This document shows positions 1-7,618 of a stretch of DNA of 64,000 nt, piece by piece; position 1 is the stretch's first letter; every line of letters begins with the position of its first letter. The stretch is from NCBI RefSeq assembly GCF_003640545.1, contig NZ_CP025121.1, positions 558,001-622,000 of the forward strand, written 5' to 3'. This DNA is from Candidatus Phytoplasma ziziphi (GTDB lineage Bacteria; Bacillota_I; Bacilli_A; Acholeplasmatales; Acholeplasmataceae). Below the pieces are notes generated by a model. The model had not been told where the DNA came from. It saw nothing but the letters and a program-made list of their open reading frames with translations, and ran no database searches. The position numbers were made by a program, and so were the translations under genes.

Positions 1-242
1 TTAAACATTAAATTATTTTTTTGTTTTAAAAACAAATTGTATATATAAAATTACGTTTAAAAACTGTAGATTGTTAAAAAAATTAATTGAATTTAAATTT
101 ATATCTTTTAAAAGAACTTTTTATTTTTTTACATTTGATCAAAAAACTAAAAAATTTAAATTATATTTGAATGAATAATAAAATTTTCAAAAAAATTACT
201 ACATAAATTTAATTAAAAATTTAAAAATATTATCCATATAAT
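1..242. other. A+T-rich window edge, no gene seen
   Basis: This stretch is almost pure A+T and has no supported reading frame, tRNA-like fold or repeat. It lies downstream of the minus-strand ftsH-like gene, beyond that gene's terminator. Confidence 0.6.
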
Positions 243-275
243 AAAAAAAGACTTTAAAAAAGTCTTTTTTTATTA
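243..275 (-). terminator. Rho-independent terminator of the ftsH operon
   Basis: AAAGACTT and AAGTCTTT form a hairpin flanked by an A run on one side and a T run on the other, so it can act in both directions. It lies directly after the stop of the minus-strand ftsH-like gene. Confidence 0.7.
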
Positions 276-279
276 TACA

Positions 280-2064
280 TTAAACTAATAAATCTATCTC
301 TTCTTTAGTAATGGTTTCTTGTTCTAATAATTTTAAAGCTATTTTATCAAGTAAATCTTTATTTTTTTTCATAATTTTTTGACATTCTTGATAACATTGA
401 TCTATTATTTTTTTAATTTCTGTATCAATCGCTTTTTTATCAGAAAAATCAGAATCTTGAGAAACACCTAAATCACTCATTCCATATTTAGTCACCATTA
501 AACTAGCTATTTTAGTAGCTTGTTTAAAATCCTCACAAGCTCCATTAGAAACATCGTCAAAAACTAATTCTTCAGCTACTCTACCGCCTAAATAAGAAAT
601 AATATTCGCTAACATTCTTTTTTTAGAAGAAAAGAAAGTTTCTTTTTCAGGTAACATTAAATTATAACCACCAGCTGAACCTCTTGGGATAATAGTAATC
701 TTTTGAACTTTTTGAGCGTGTTCTAATTTTAAACCAATAACGGCGTGTCCAGCTTCATGGTAAGCCACCATTTTTCTTTCTTCTTCTGTATATTTAATTG
801 ATTTTTTGGCTGGACCCATTAAAACGCGATCAATCGCTTCTTCTAAATCTTCCATAGTAATCATTTCTTTTTGATTTCTTACTGTTAAAATAGAAGCTTC
901 ATTTAAAACTGCTTCTAATTGAGCGCCACTCATACCTGGAGTTTGTTTCGCTAATTGATTAAAATTAATATCAGGAGAAATATTTTTATTACGAACATGA
1001 ACTTTTAAAATAGCTTCTCTAGCTTTAACATCAGGCAAACCAACTAAAACTTTACGATCGAATCTTCCTGTTCTTAATAAAGCTGAATCTAACATATCCG
1101 CTCTATTAGTAGCTCCAACAACAATAATTCCTTTTGATTTAGTAAAACCATCCATTTCAGTTAAAAGTTGGTTAAGAGTTTGATCTGTTTCTTGAGATCC
1201 TCCTGAAAAACCACCTCTTTTACTACCTAAAACATCTATTTCATCAATAAAAAGAATGCAAGGAGAATGATCTTTAGCTTCTTTAAATAATTCTCTGACA
1301 CGAGAAGCACCGACACCGACATATTTTTCAACAAATTCAGAACCTGAAACCGCATAAAAAGGAACTCCTGCTTCTCCAGCTAAAGCTTTCGCTAATAAAG
1401 TTTTACCTGTTCCAGGAGGGCCTTCTAATAAAATACCTTTAGGTATTTTAGCTCCTACAGCAACATATTTTTGAGGTCTTTTTAAGAAATCAATTAATTC
1501 CTTCATCTCTTCTTTTTCTTCTTCATTACCCGCTACATCTTCGAAAGTAACAATTTTTTTCGAAGAAGTTAAAGAATAAGGTTGTTTTTTGTCTCGTTTC
1601 ATATTTATAATAATATGACACATAAAAATAACAGAAGAAATATGAGAGATAATATGAAGTAATGGGTTCAAAACAGAAGTAATAGGTTTTAATTTAAATA
1701 ATTCATAATTAGAAGGATACTCAAATAATTTAGCATTATTATTTTTTTTATCAAAAGTCATAATAAAATTATGATAAACAACTCCATCCATTTGAGAGTA
1801 CCAAGTATTTTTTTCTTTATCAGTTATAATAATTTTGATATAAGGATCAGATCGTAAAATACTTCCTTGTAAATGAATAATTTGGATAGATTCTAAATTT
1901 GTATCATTATTAATTTTATCAAATAATTCCTGATGTCTAAGTTTATTTTTTCCTTCGGACCATTGTTCATTCAATTCATAAAATAAAGCTGTTAATAATA
2001 TGAACAATAAACCTAAAATAAAAATAATTTTAGGTTTAATTAATGATTTTAATATTTTTTTCAT
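280..2064 (-). CDS. ftsH: Membrane ATP-dependent zinc metalloprotease, FtsH/HflB family
   Basis: 594-residue FtsH-type protease that unfolds and degrades membrane and cytosolic proteins using ATP and zinc. There is one N-terminal membrane segment (about 10-30), an extracytoplasmic stretch, and a second segment (about 131-154). The AAA+ domain follows with Walker A GPPGTGKT (215-222), Walker B ILFIDEID (about 270-277) and the SRH ending RTGRFDR. The zinc motif HEAGH is at 436-440 and a likely third ligand Asp at about 512, so all catalytic elements are present. The start overlaps the stop of the upstream AAA+ ATPase gene by 4 bases (ATGA), indicating translational coupling. A second, similar copy lies at 52446-54236. 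In phytoplasmas such FtsH copies are multiplied, and published work on 'Ca. P. mali' links them to virulence. Whether this copy faces the host is inference. Confidence 0.93.
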   Translation of the reverse strand: MKKILKSLIKPKIIFILGLLFILLTALFYELNEQWSEGKNKLRHQELFDKINNDTNLESIQIIHLQGSILRSDPYIKIIITDKEKNTWYSQMDGVVYHNFIMTFDKKNNNAKLFEYPSNYELFKLKPITSVLNPLLHIISHISSVIFMCHIIINMKRDKKQPYSLTSSKKIVTFEDVAGNEEEKEEMKELIDFLKRPQKYVAVGAKIPKGILLEGPPGTGKTLLAKALAGEAGVPFYAVSGSEFVEKYVGVGASRVRELFKEAKDHSPCILFIDEIDVLGSKRGGFSGGSQETDQTLNQLLTEMDGFTKSKGIIVVGATNRADMLDSALLRTGRFDRKVLVGLPDVKAREAILKVHVRNKNISPDINFNQLAKQTPGMSGAQLEAVLNEASILTVRNQKEMITMEDLEEAIDRVLMGPAKKSIKYTEEERKMVAYHEAGHAVIGLKLEHAQKVQKITIIPRGSAGGYNLMLPEKETFFSSKKRMLANIISYLGGRVAEELVFDDVSNGACEDFKQATKIASLMVTKYGMSDLGVSQDSDFSDKKAIDTEIKKIIDQCYQECQKIMKKNKDLLDKIALKLLEQETITKEEIDLLV

Positions 2065-4991
2065 TTACTATCACCTAATAATATTTTATTTTTTTGTTTA
2101 CGAAGATATCGAAGATAACGACAATAAATTAAACCTATTAACCCCATGGTTAACAAAATGATACCGCTATATAATAAGAAATTCTGAGCAAAGGAAAAAG
2201 ATTTATTCGAAAGATCTTTAGGTTTAGGAATTTTCATAGCTCTTTCTTGTTGTATTTTTTCTAAAACTGTTTCTAAATCTTTTATTTCTACATTCTCTTT
2301 GTCTTTTTTAACCGCTTCTAAAGCTGCGTCATTAACTAAACGTTTATAATCGCTTCCACTTAATTTACTTTCATAACATTTTTGAGCAAAATTTGTTAAA
2401 AAATCAGTGTTAATTTGATCATTTGTTTTTAAACTAGGGGTTAATTTAACATTTTTGAGATACATTTCTAAAATTAATTCACTATCTTTTTTATTTGGTA
2501 AATCAATTAAAATTTTTTTTTCTAATCTTCCAGAACGGGTTATCGCTTCATCTAATGATTCTAATCTATTGGTAGCTCCAACGACTATAATAGGATTCGG
2601 AGATTCTGTAAAACCATCTAATTCTGTTAAAAATTGGTTTACAGCAGATTGGGTTTCAGCTTTTCCCCCTCCTGTATCTTCCTTTAAAGAACCTCTTTTT
2701 CCAGCTAAAGAATCAATTTCATCAATAAAAATAATACATGCTGTTTTACAATTCCGAGCTTTTGCAAAAAGTTGTCTTATGTTTGCAGCACTTGAACCTA
2801 ACGCAGCAGATATATATTCTGGACCTGATCCATAAAAAAAAGGAATACCTAATTCTTGGGTTAATTGTTTAACAAAATAAGTTTTTCCTGTTCCAGGAGG
2901 ACCATGTAAAATAAAACCTTTTGGCACAGAAGCTCCTATTTTTTGATATTTTTCGTAATTATCAACAAAATCAGCAATATGTTTGAGTTCACTTTTAACC
3001 TCATCGTAACCTTTAACATTATTTAAAAAAGGAAGAGGTTCTATACGTTGAACAGTTGCTTCTCCTTTCAATAGAATATTATTCTTTGAAGCAATTATTT
3101 TAATTTTATCTGTGCCTTCTAATTTAACTGTTAATCCGTTTAAATCAAAACTAGGATTATTTAAAGCTTTTTGAATAGCTTTTTTTATTTTATTTACATT
3201 AGATACATCTTCTGATTTAATAGCTATTTTGATGTTTTCATTGAAAACATTTTTAAGTTCTTTTTGAATTCTATTTTTGGTTTGTTTTCCTTGTTCATCG
3301 TAAATTGCATCGAAAGTACCTGTATGATCTACATCAATAATACCTTCTTTATTATAAAATCTGGATGATATTTTTCTTATTTTGTGATCGTATACAATAT
3401 CAAAAGTAAAACGATGTTTGTAATCGATGTTATGACCATCCGAATGATATTGTCTTGAAATACATTTAATTTGACCGTTATCAAATTCATATATTAATTC
3501 TCTTTCTTTTGTTTTTTTAGTTAAATCAGTAAAATATGTTACAAATAATTTTTTTGTTGATTCATATATTTGATTAATTCTATCTTTTGAATTTGTATAA
3601 TTAGGTTCAATTTCATCTGATATTTGGGATGTAATCATTATTTTTATAATATCACTATTTTTATTCCAAATTATTTTCCAATTTTCAGAAAAATAAACTG
3701 TTTTTGTTAATATCCTTCCTTCATTGTCATATGTTTTATCATAAGTGTCGAAACTATCCCATTTAATTGTACCTTCAGAAGTATAAGCTCTTGATGTTAA
3801 TATATTTCCTTGATTGTCATATGTTCGATCATAAGTGATGAAACTATCCCATTTAATTGTACCTTCAGAAGTATAAGCTCTTGATGTTAATATCCTTCCT
3901 TGATTGTCATATGTTCGATCATAAGTGTTGAAACTATCCCATTTAATTGTACCTTCAGAAGTATAAGCTCTTGATGTTAATATATTTCCTTTATCATTAT
4001 ATGTTCGATCATAAGTGTTGAAACTATCCCATTTAATTGTACCTTCAGAAGTATAAGCTCTTGATGTTAATATTTTGCTTTCATCATCATATGTTATATC
4101 ATAAGTGATGAAACTATCCCATTTAATTGTACCTTCAGAAGTATAAGCTCTTGATGTTAATATCCTTCCTTGATTGTCATATGTTCGATTATAAGTGTTG
4201 AAATGATCCCATTTAATTGTACCTTCAGAAGTATAAGCTCTTGATGTTAATATATTTCCTTCATTGTCATATGTTTTATCATAAGTGTCGAAACTATCCC
4301 ATTTAATTGTACCTTCAGAAGTATAAGCTCTTGATGTTAATATATTTCCTTTATCATTATATGTTCGATTATAAGTGTTGAAATGATCCCATTTAATTGT
4401 ACCTTCAGAAGTATAAGCTCTTGATGTTAATATATTTCCTTTATCATTATATGTTCGATTATAAGTGTTGAACGCATCCCATTTAATTGTATTTTCAGAA
4501 GTATAATCTCTTGATGTTAATATATTTCCTTCATCATCATATGTTATATCATAAGTGTTGAAACTATCCCATTTAATTGTATTTTCAGAAGTATAAGCTC
4601 TTGATGTTAATATTTTTCCTTTATCATTATATGTTTGATCGTAAGTGTTGAACGCATCCCATTTAATTGTATTTTCTTGATCTTGATCCGTATTATAAAA
4701 TCTAGAACTACATTTTATTTCATCATTATTTTTTTCATATATAAATTCTCTTTGTTTTTTTGTTTTCATTTGATCTATAAAATATGTTCTGATTAATCTA
4801 TTATTTTCTTGAGTTTTGTTTATATTATATTGTATATTTAGGTAATAAAAAAATTCTTGCTGTTCAATTATTTCTTGTGGTATGGTTATATTATCGCCAT
4901 TTCCTCTAATATTATTTAAAGTAAAATATAAAAACAATACAATACTCAAAATAAAAAATAAATTCTTTCTGTGTATTCGTTTTCTATTCAT
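2061..4991 (-). CDS. Membrane AAA+ ATPase with tandem 30-residue repeats, no protease domain
   Basis: 976 residues. An N-terminal membrane segment (about 11-28) is followed by eleven 30-residue tandem repeats (106-435) and a related degenerate stretch to about 570. An FtsH-like AAA+ domain follows: Walker A GPPGTGKT 697-704, Walker B IIFIDEID 753-760, SRH 807-825. A C-terminal membrane segment lies at about 932-957. There is no HExxH zinc motif, so it is an ATPase rather than a protease. The SRH reads RSGRLEK: the first FtsH arginine finger is kept and the second is Lys. The repeats resemble YD/RHS-type beta repeats in their Tyr-Asp/Asn-Gly spacing, but I could not assign a family. It belongs to the phytoplasma AAA+ ATPases related to HflB. 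With a membrane segment at each end, the repeat domain and ATPase may lie on the same side of the membrane. Co-transcribed with ftsH. Confidence 0.85.
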   Translation of the reverse strand: MNRKRIHRKNLFFILSIVLFLYFTLNNIRGNGDNITIPQEIIEQQEFFYYLNIQYNINKTQENNRLIRTYFIDQMKTKKQREFIYEKNNDEIKCSSRFYNTDQDQENTIKWDAFNTYDQTYNDKGKILTSRAYTSENTIKWDSFNTYDITYDDEGNILTSRDYTSENTIKWDAFNTYNRTYNDKGNILTSRAYTSEGTIKWDHFNTYNRTYNDKGNILTSRAYTSEGTIKWDSFDTYDKTYDNEGNILTSRAYTSEGTIKWDHFNTYNRTYDNQGRILTSRAYTSEGTIKWDSFITYDITYDDESKILTSRAYTSEGTIKWDSFNTYDRTYNDKGNILTSRAYTSEGTIKWDSFNTYDRTYDNQGRILTSRAYTSEGTIKWDSFITYDRTYDNQGNILTSRAYTSEGTIKWDSFDTYDKTYDNEGRILTKTVYFSENWKIIWNKNSDIIKIMITSQISDEIEPNYTNSKDRINQIYESTKKLFVTYFTDLTKKTKERELIYEFDNGQIKCISRQYHSDGHNIDYKHRFTFDIVYDHKIRKISSRFYNKEGIIDVDHTGTFDAIYDEQGKQTKNRIQKELKNVFNENIKIAIKSEDVSNVNKIKKAIQKALNNPSFDLNGLTVKLEGTDKIKIIASKNNILLKGEATVQRIEPLPFLNNVKGYDEVKSELKHIADFVDNYEKYQKIGASVPKGFILHGPPGTGKTYFVKQLTQELGIPFFYGSGPEYISAALGSSAANIRQLFAKARNCKTACIIFIDEIDSLAGKRGSLKEDTGGGKAETQSAVNQFLTELDGFTESPNPIIVVGATNRLESLDEAITRSGRLEKKILIDLPNKKDSELILEMYLKNVKLTPSLKTNDQINTDFLTNFAQKCYESKLSGSDYKRLVNDAALEAVKKDKENVEIKDLETVLEKIQQERAMKIPKPKDLSNKSFSFAQNFLLYSGIILLTMGLIGLIYCRYLRYLRKQKNKILLGDSK
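3687..4676 (-). repeat. Eleven 90-bp in-frame tandem repeats
   Basis: Each unit encodes 30 residues built around TIKWD, a TY(D/N)xTY pair, a Gly turn and ILTSRAYTS. The units are nearly identical at DNA level, with variation confined to a few codons (S/H/A after KWD, RTYDNQG/RTYNDKG/ITYDDEG). The last unit decays into ILTKTVYFS. Such high DNA identity suggests recent expansion or gene conversion and makes copy number likely to vary between strains. Confidence 0.95.
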
Positions 4992-5455
4992 TTATTTGTT
5001 TTGCCTTTCTTTATTTTCTTTATTTGGGTATTTTAATAGTATTATTGAAAAAGAAAAATTACTATTAATTTTAATTATAATACAAAAAAAAAAAAAAAGT
5101 ATAATAAGGGTATAAAAAAAATAAAAAAAGAAAATAATAAAAAAATTCTTTTTAAAATATTTTATAAAAATATCTTTTATATTAAAATAAAACCGATTTT
5201 AAAGGAATACCACTTTTTTTACTTGAAAGCTGTATACGATGCAAGTTGTTTGTATACAGTTCGGACGGAGGCGAATTTGTAAATAAAACAGGACTAGATA
5301 GCATTAATAAACGCATTTTATCTATTTGTATTTATATAATAATTTCTTTGAAATAATTAATAAATATAAAAATTGGTTATAAAAACTTGTTTTTAATTTA
5401 TAAACATAATATAATAGTAAGTAATTAATTAAAAATAAAAGAGGTGCTTTATTAT
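4992..5455. other. Intergenic region with divergent promoters and an intron relic
   Basis: Separates the minus-strand AAA+/ftsH operon from the plus-strand dehydrogenase. It holds a long A run (about 5083-5098), a minus-strand TATAAT-like -10 candidate (5079-5074) and the domain V-like element at 5227-5262, listed separately. No coding frame is supported. Confidence 0.6.
5225..5275 (+). mobile_element. Degenerate group II intron domain V-like relic
   Basis: AAGCTGTATAC, a GAT/GTT stem capped by GCAA, and GTATACAGTTC reproduce the order of group II intron domain V, including the AGC triad opposite GTT and a GNRA-like tetraloop. It is 36 nt rather than the usual 34: the two-base bulge region carries an extra TA. 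No 5' intron part, no reverse transcriptase and no clear domain VI are seen nearby, so it is probably a relic. A plain hairpin cannot be excluded, but a second domain V at 55562 supports intron activity in this genome. Confidence 0.5.
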
Positions 5456-6418
5456 ATGAAACAAAACAAAATAACTATTATTGGTGGAGGAAATGTCGGA
5501 TCAGCGATTGGATTAATTTTATCTCTTAATAAAATTGTTTCCGAAATTGTTATTTTAGATGTTAATCCGACTAAAGCACAAGGCGAAGCTACAGATATCA
5601 GTCAAGGTGTTAATTCTTTACATCCTATTCAAATTACAGCTACTAGCGATTACAAAGATACTAAGGATTCTGATATTGTAATTATTACTGCTTCTATTCC
5701 ATCAAAAAATTTGAATAATCGATTAGATTTAATTAAAAGTAATTTGACGCTTTTTCAAAAAATCATTACTCCTATTACTTTATATAGTCCTGAATCTTTT
5801 TTATTAGTTGTTTCAAATCCTTGTGATATTTTGACATATATTGCTTATAAATTATCAGGTTTTCCATCTCATCGAGTATTAGGATCTGGAACAACTTTAG
5901 ATACAGTTCGTTTAAGATTTTTATTATCACAAGAAATGAATATTGATGCTCGTGATATTGACGGTAATATTATTGGAGAACATGGCGATAGTCAAATAGC
6001 GACATGGTCATGTTTAAATGTTCATGGAGTTGCTTTTGAAGAAAATTTTGAAAAATTATTGCCTAAAAAAACTCTCGAAAAACATAACATAAATGATTTT
6101 AAAGAAATGATTGCTAATAAAGTTCAAAAATCAGCTTACGAAATTATTAGTCAAAAAGGTTATACTAACTATGGTATCGCAATTTCCGTTTTACATATCG
6201 TAGAAGCTATTATTAAAGATGAGAAAAAAGTTTTAAATACTTCATCTTATTTACAAGGTGAATATGGTATTAAAGATATTTATCTAGGTGTTCCTAGTGT
6301 TATCGGAAAATCAGGTGTAGAAAAAATTTTAGAAATTTCATTAAATAATAAAGAAAAAGAGCAATTGTTGAGTTCTGCTAAATTATTAAAAGGGATTATC
6401 GATGAATCCGCTTTATAA
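5456..6418 (+). CDS. L-lactate/malate dehydrogenase family enzyme
   Basis: 320-residue NAD-dependent 2-hydroxyacid dehydrogenase of the LDH/MDH family, interconverting a 2-keto acid and its hydroxy acid. The Rossmann motif GGGNVGSAIG is at 10-19. Catalytic residues are present: Arg89 (equivalent of LDH Arg109), Asp149/Arg152 (Asp168/Arg171) and His176 in GEHGDS (His195). At the position separating LDH (Gln102) from MDH (Arg102) this protein has Ser83 by my alignment, so the substrate cannot be read off. Phytoplasmas are thought to live on malate as well as sugars, and this family member is often annotated as malate dehydrogenase. I chose the ATG at 5456 over the GTG at 5444, because AGAGGTG then serves as ribosome-binding site. 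A terminator follows directly. No promoter was fixed. Confidence 0.85.
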   Translation: MKQNKITIIGGGNVGSAIGLILSLNKIVSEIVILDVNPTKAQGEATDISQGVNSLHPIQITATSDYKDTKDSDIVIITASIPSKNLNNRLDLIKSNLTLFQKIITPITLYSPESFLLVVSNPCDILTYIAYKLSGFPSHRVLGSGTTLDTVRLRFLLSQEMNIDARDIDGNIIGEHGDSQIATWSCLNVHGVAFEENFEKLLPKKTLEKHNINDFKEMIANKVQKSAYEIISQKGYTNYGIAISVLHIVEAIIKDEKKVLNTSSYLQGEYGIKDIYLGVPSVIGKSGVEKILEISLNNKEKEQLLSSAKLLKGIIDESAL

Positions 6419-6446
6419 TGATGTTTTTTCTGATAAAAAAATTAAA

Positions 6447-6481
6447 TAAAAAAAGATTAACTTTTGTTAATCTTTTTTTAT
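6447..6481 (+). terminator. Terminator after the dehydrogenase gene
   Basis: AAAAAAAGATTAAC and GTTAATCTTTTTTT form a perfect stem with a short loop and end in a T run. It lies 30 bases after the stop codon. Confidence 0.8.
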
Positions 6482-6699
6482 TAATATTCAGGTTGTTTCA
6501 TAGTTATTTATTTAATGTCCGATTTATTTTTACGATAAAAGTTATAATTACTAAAGATAGAATAAAAAGAAAAGTTCAATATAATAATTGAATAAAATAA
6601 TAATTAATTTTTTAGATAAATTAAATTTTTTTTAAAAAAGGATATATTACTTATCTTCTCATGAGTTATATTTTTTTATATTAACATATTTATTTAGGT

Positions 6700-6731
6700 T
6701 AAATATAATAAAAGACCTTTTGAAAGGTCTG
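6700..6731 (-). terminator. Terminator of the SVM-type effector gene
   Basis: On the minus strand AGACCTTT-CAA-AAGGTCT is followed by TTTATT, a compact GC-containing hairpin with a T tract, about 20 bases after the stop at 6753. Confidence 0.75.
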
Positions 6732-6752
6732 AAAATTTATATGAAGATAAAA

Positions 6753-7259
6753 TCAATGATTTATTTTATATGTTTCAATAAAATGTTTTAATCTAGCTTC
6801 TTTTTGGTTTACACAACTTACTTGTCTATTTATTTTTATAAGTTCTTTGATGTTTTCGGCAAAATTATCGCCTTCAGAAGTTATTATTTGAATAATTAAA
6901 TTATTACGTATATTAATAAAATTATTCATTCTTTCGTCAATTATACGTCTTTCGCTTAAAACATGAATACGCGTCCTTAGCTCATCAATAGAATTACTAT
7001 TTAAACGAACTTTGTTATCAAAAGCTTCTGTCATTATTTCGTCATGAAATTCAGGATTTACAACTTTAGCTATAATTTGCGATTGTTCTTCTAATGATTC
7101 ATTTAATTTTTTATTTAATTCAATAAGTTCATTTAATATATTATCATTATTTTTCATCGCCATAATTTTATGATTAGTAGTAATTAAGAATAATAAATAC
7201 AAACAAATAAATAAAATAATATTCAATATTTTAAATTGTTTTTTTGATTTAATTATCAA
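6753..7259 (-). CDS. Putative secreted effector with SVM-type signal peptide
   Basis: 168 residues. The N-terminus (MIIKSKKQFK, a hydrophobic stretch rich in Ile, Leu and Phe, then NHKIMA) matches the conserved leader of phytoplasma sequence-variable-mosaic (SVM) proteins, which include the known secreted effectors. Predicted Sec cleavage is after Ala34, leaving a 134-residue, highly charged, helical mature protein with heptad-like Leu/Ile spacing and a single Cys. I do not recognise the mature part as SAP11, SAP54/phyllogen or TENGU. It stands alone with its own terminator. Secretion into host cells is inferred from the leader. Function unknown. Confidence 0.75.
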   Translation of the reverse strand: MIIKSKKQFKILNIILFICLYLLFLITTNHKIMAMKNNDNILNELIELNKKLNESLEEQSQIIAKVVNPEFHDEIMTEAFDNKVRLNSNSIDELRTRIHVLSERRIIDERMNNFINIRNNLIIQIITSEGDNFAENIKELIKINRQVSCVNQKEARLKHFIETYKINH

Positions 7260-7618
7260 TTGATATCACTCCTTTTATTTTATCTCTTGTTTTAAAAAAG
7301 ATAAAGATTTATTTGTTTTTTTCATAATCATTTTGTAATAAATCTTTTTAATTAAACGACGTTATATAACATAACTTAAAACAAAAAAAGATTTTTAAAA
7401 TTATAAAAATCTTTTTTTGTTTATCTAAATTATAAATCTTTTTGTAATAAAATTGACAAAAAAATTAAGATAAAAAATATATTAAAAATTATCTTTTGTT
7501 TTTATTTTTTTGTTTTTTATAAAAATTTTTTTTATATATTTGAAACACATAATTAAATTATTTAAGATATTTTTTCCATAATTGAATATGTATAAATTTT
7601 AAATAATTTAAAGAGATA
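7260..7618. other. Intergenic region between uvrD and the effector gene
   Basis: Holds the promoter side of the effector gene and the 3' end of the uvrD transcript. The only clear structure is the hairpin at 7383-7421. Confidence 0.55.
7383..7421 (-). terminator. Bidirectional-looking terminator hairpin
   Basis: AAAAAAAGATTTTTA and TAAAAATCTTTTTTT form a perfect 15-bp stem with a 6-base loop. It lies about 200 bases beyond the uvrD stop and probably ends that operon before the effector promoter. Confidence 0.65.

Larger units (their letters stand above)
6419..6752. other. Convergent intergenic region
   Basis: Apart from the two terminators listed at its ends, this A+T-rich stretch shows no gene or repeat. 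The genes on both sides point into it. Confidence 0.6.

Noticed and set aside
3687-4676. Regularly spaced DNA repeats resembling a CRISPR array
   Set aside because: The units are 90 bp, have no unique spacers and are one open frame coding for protein repeats in the AAA+ ATPase.
4882-5115. 77-codon plus-strand frame
   Set aside because: It overlaps the 5' end of the AAA+ ATPase gene antisense and is made of hydrophobic codons expected from A+T-rich antisense DNA, with a poly-A end.
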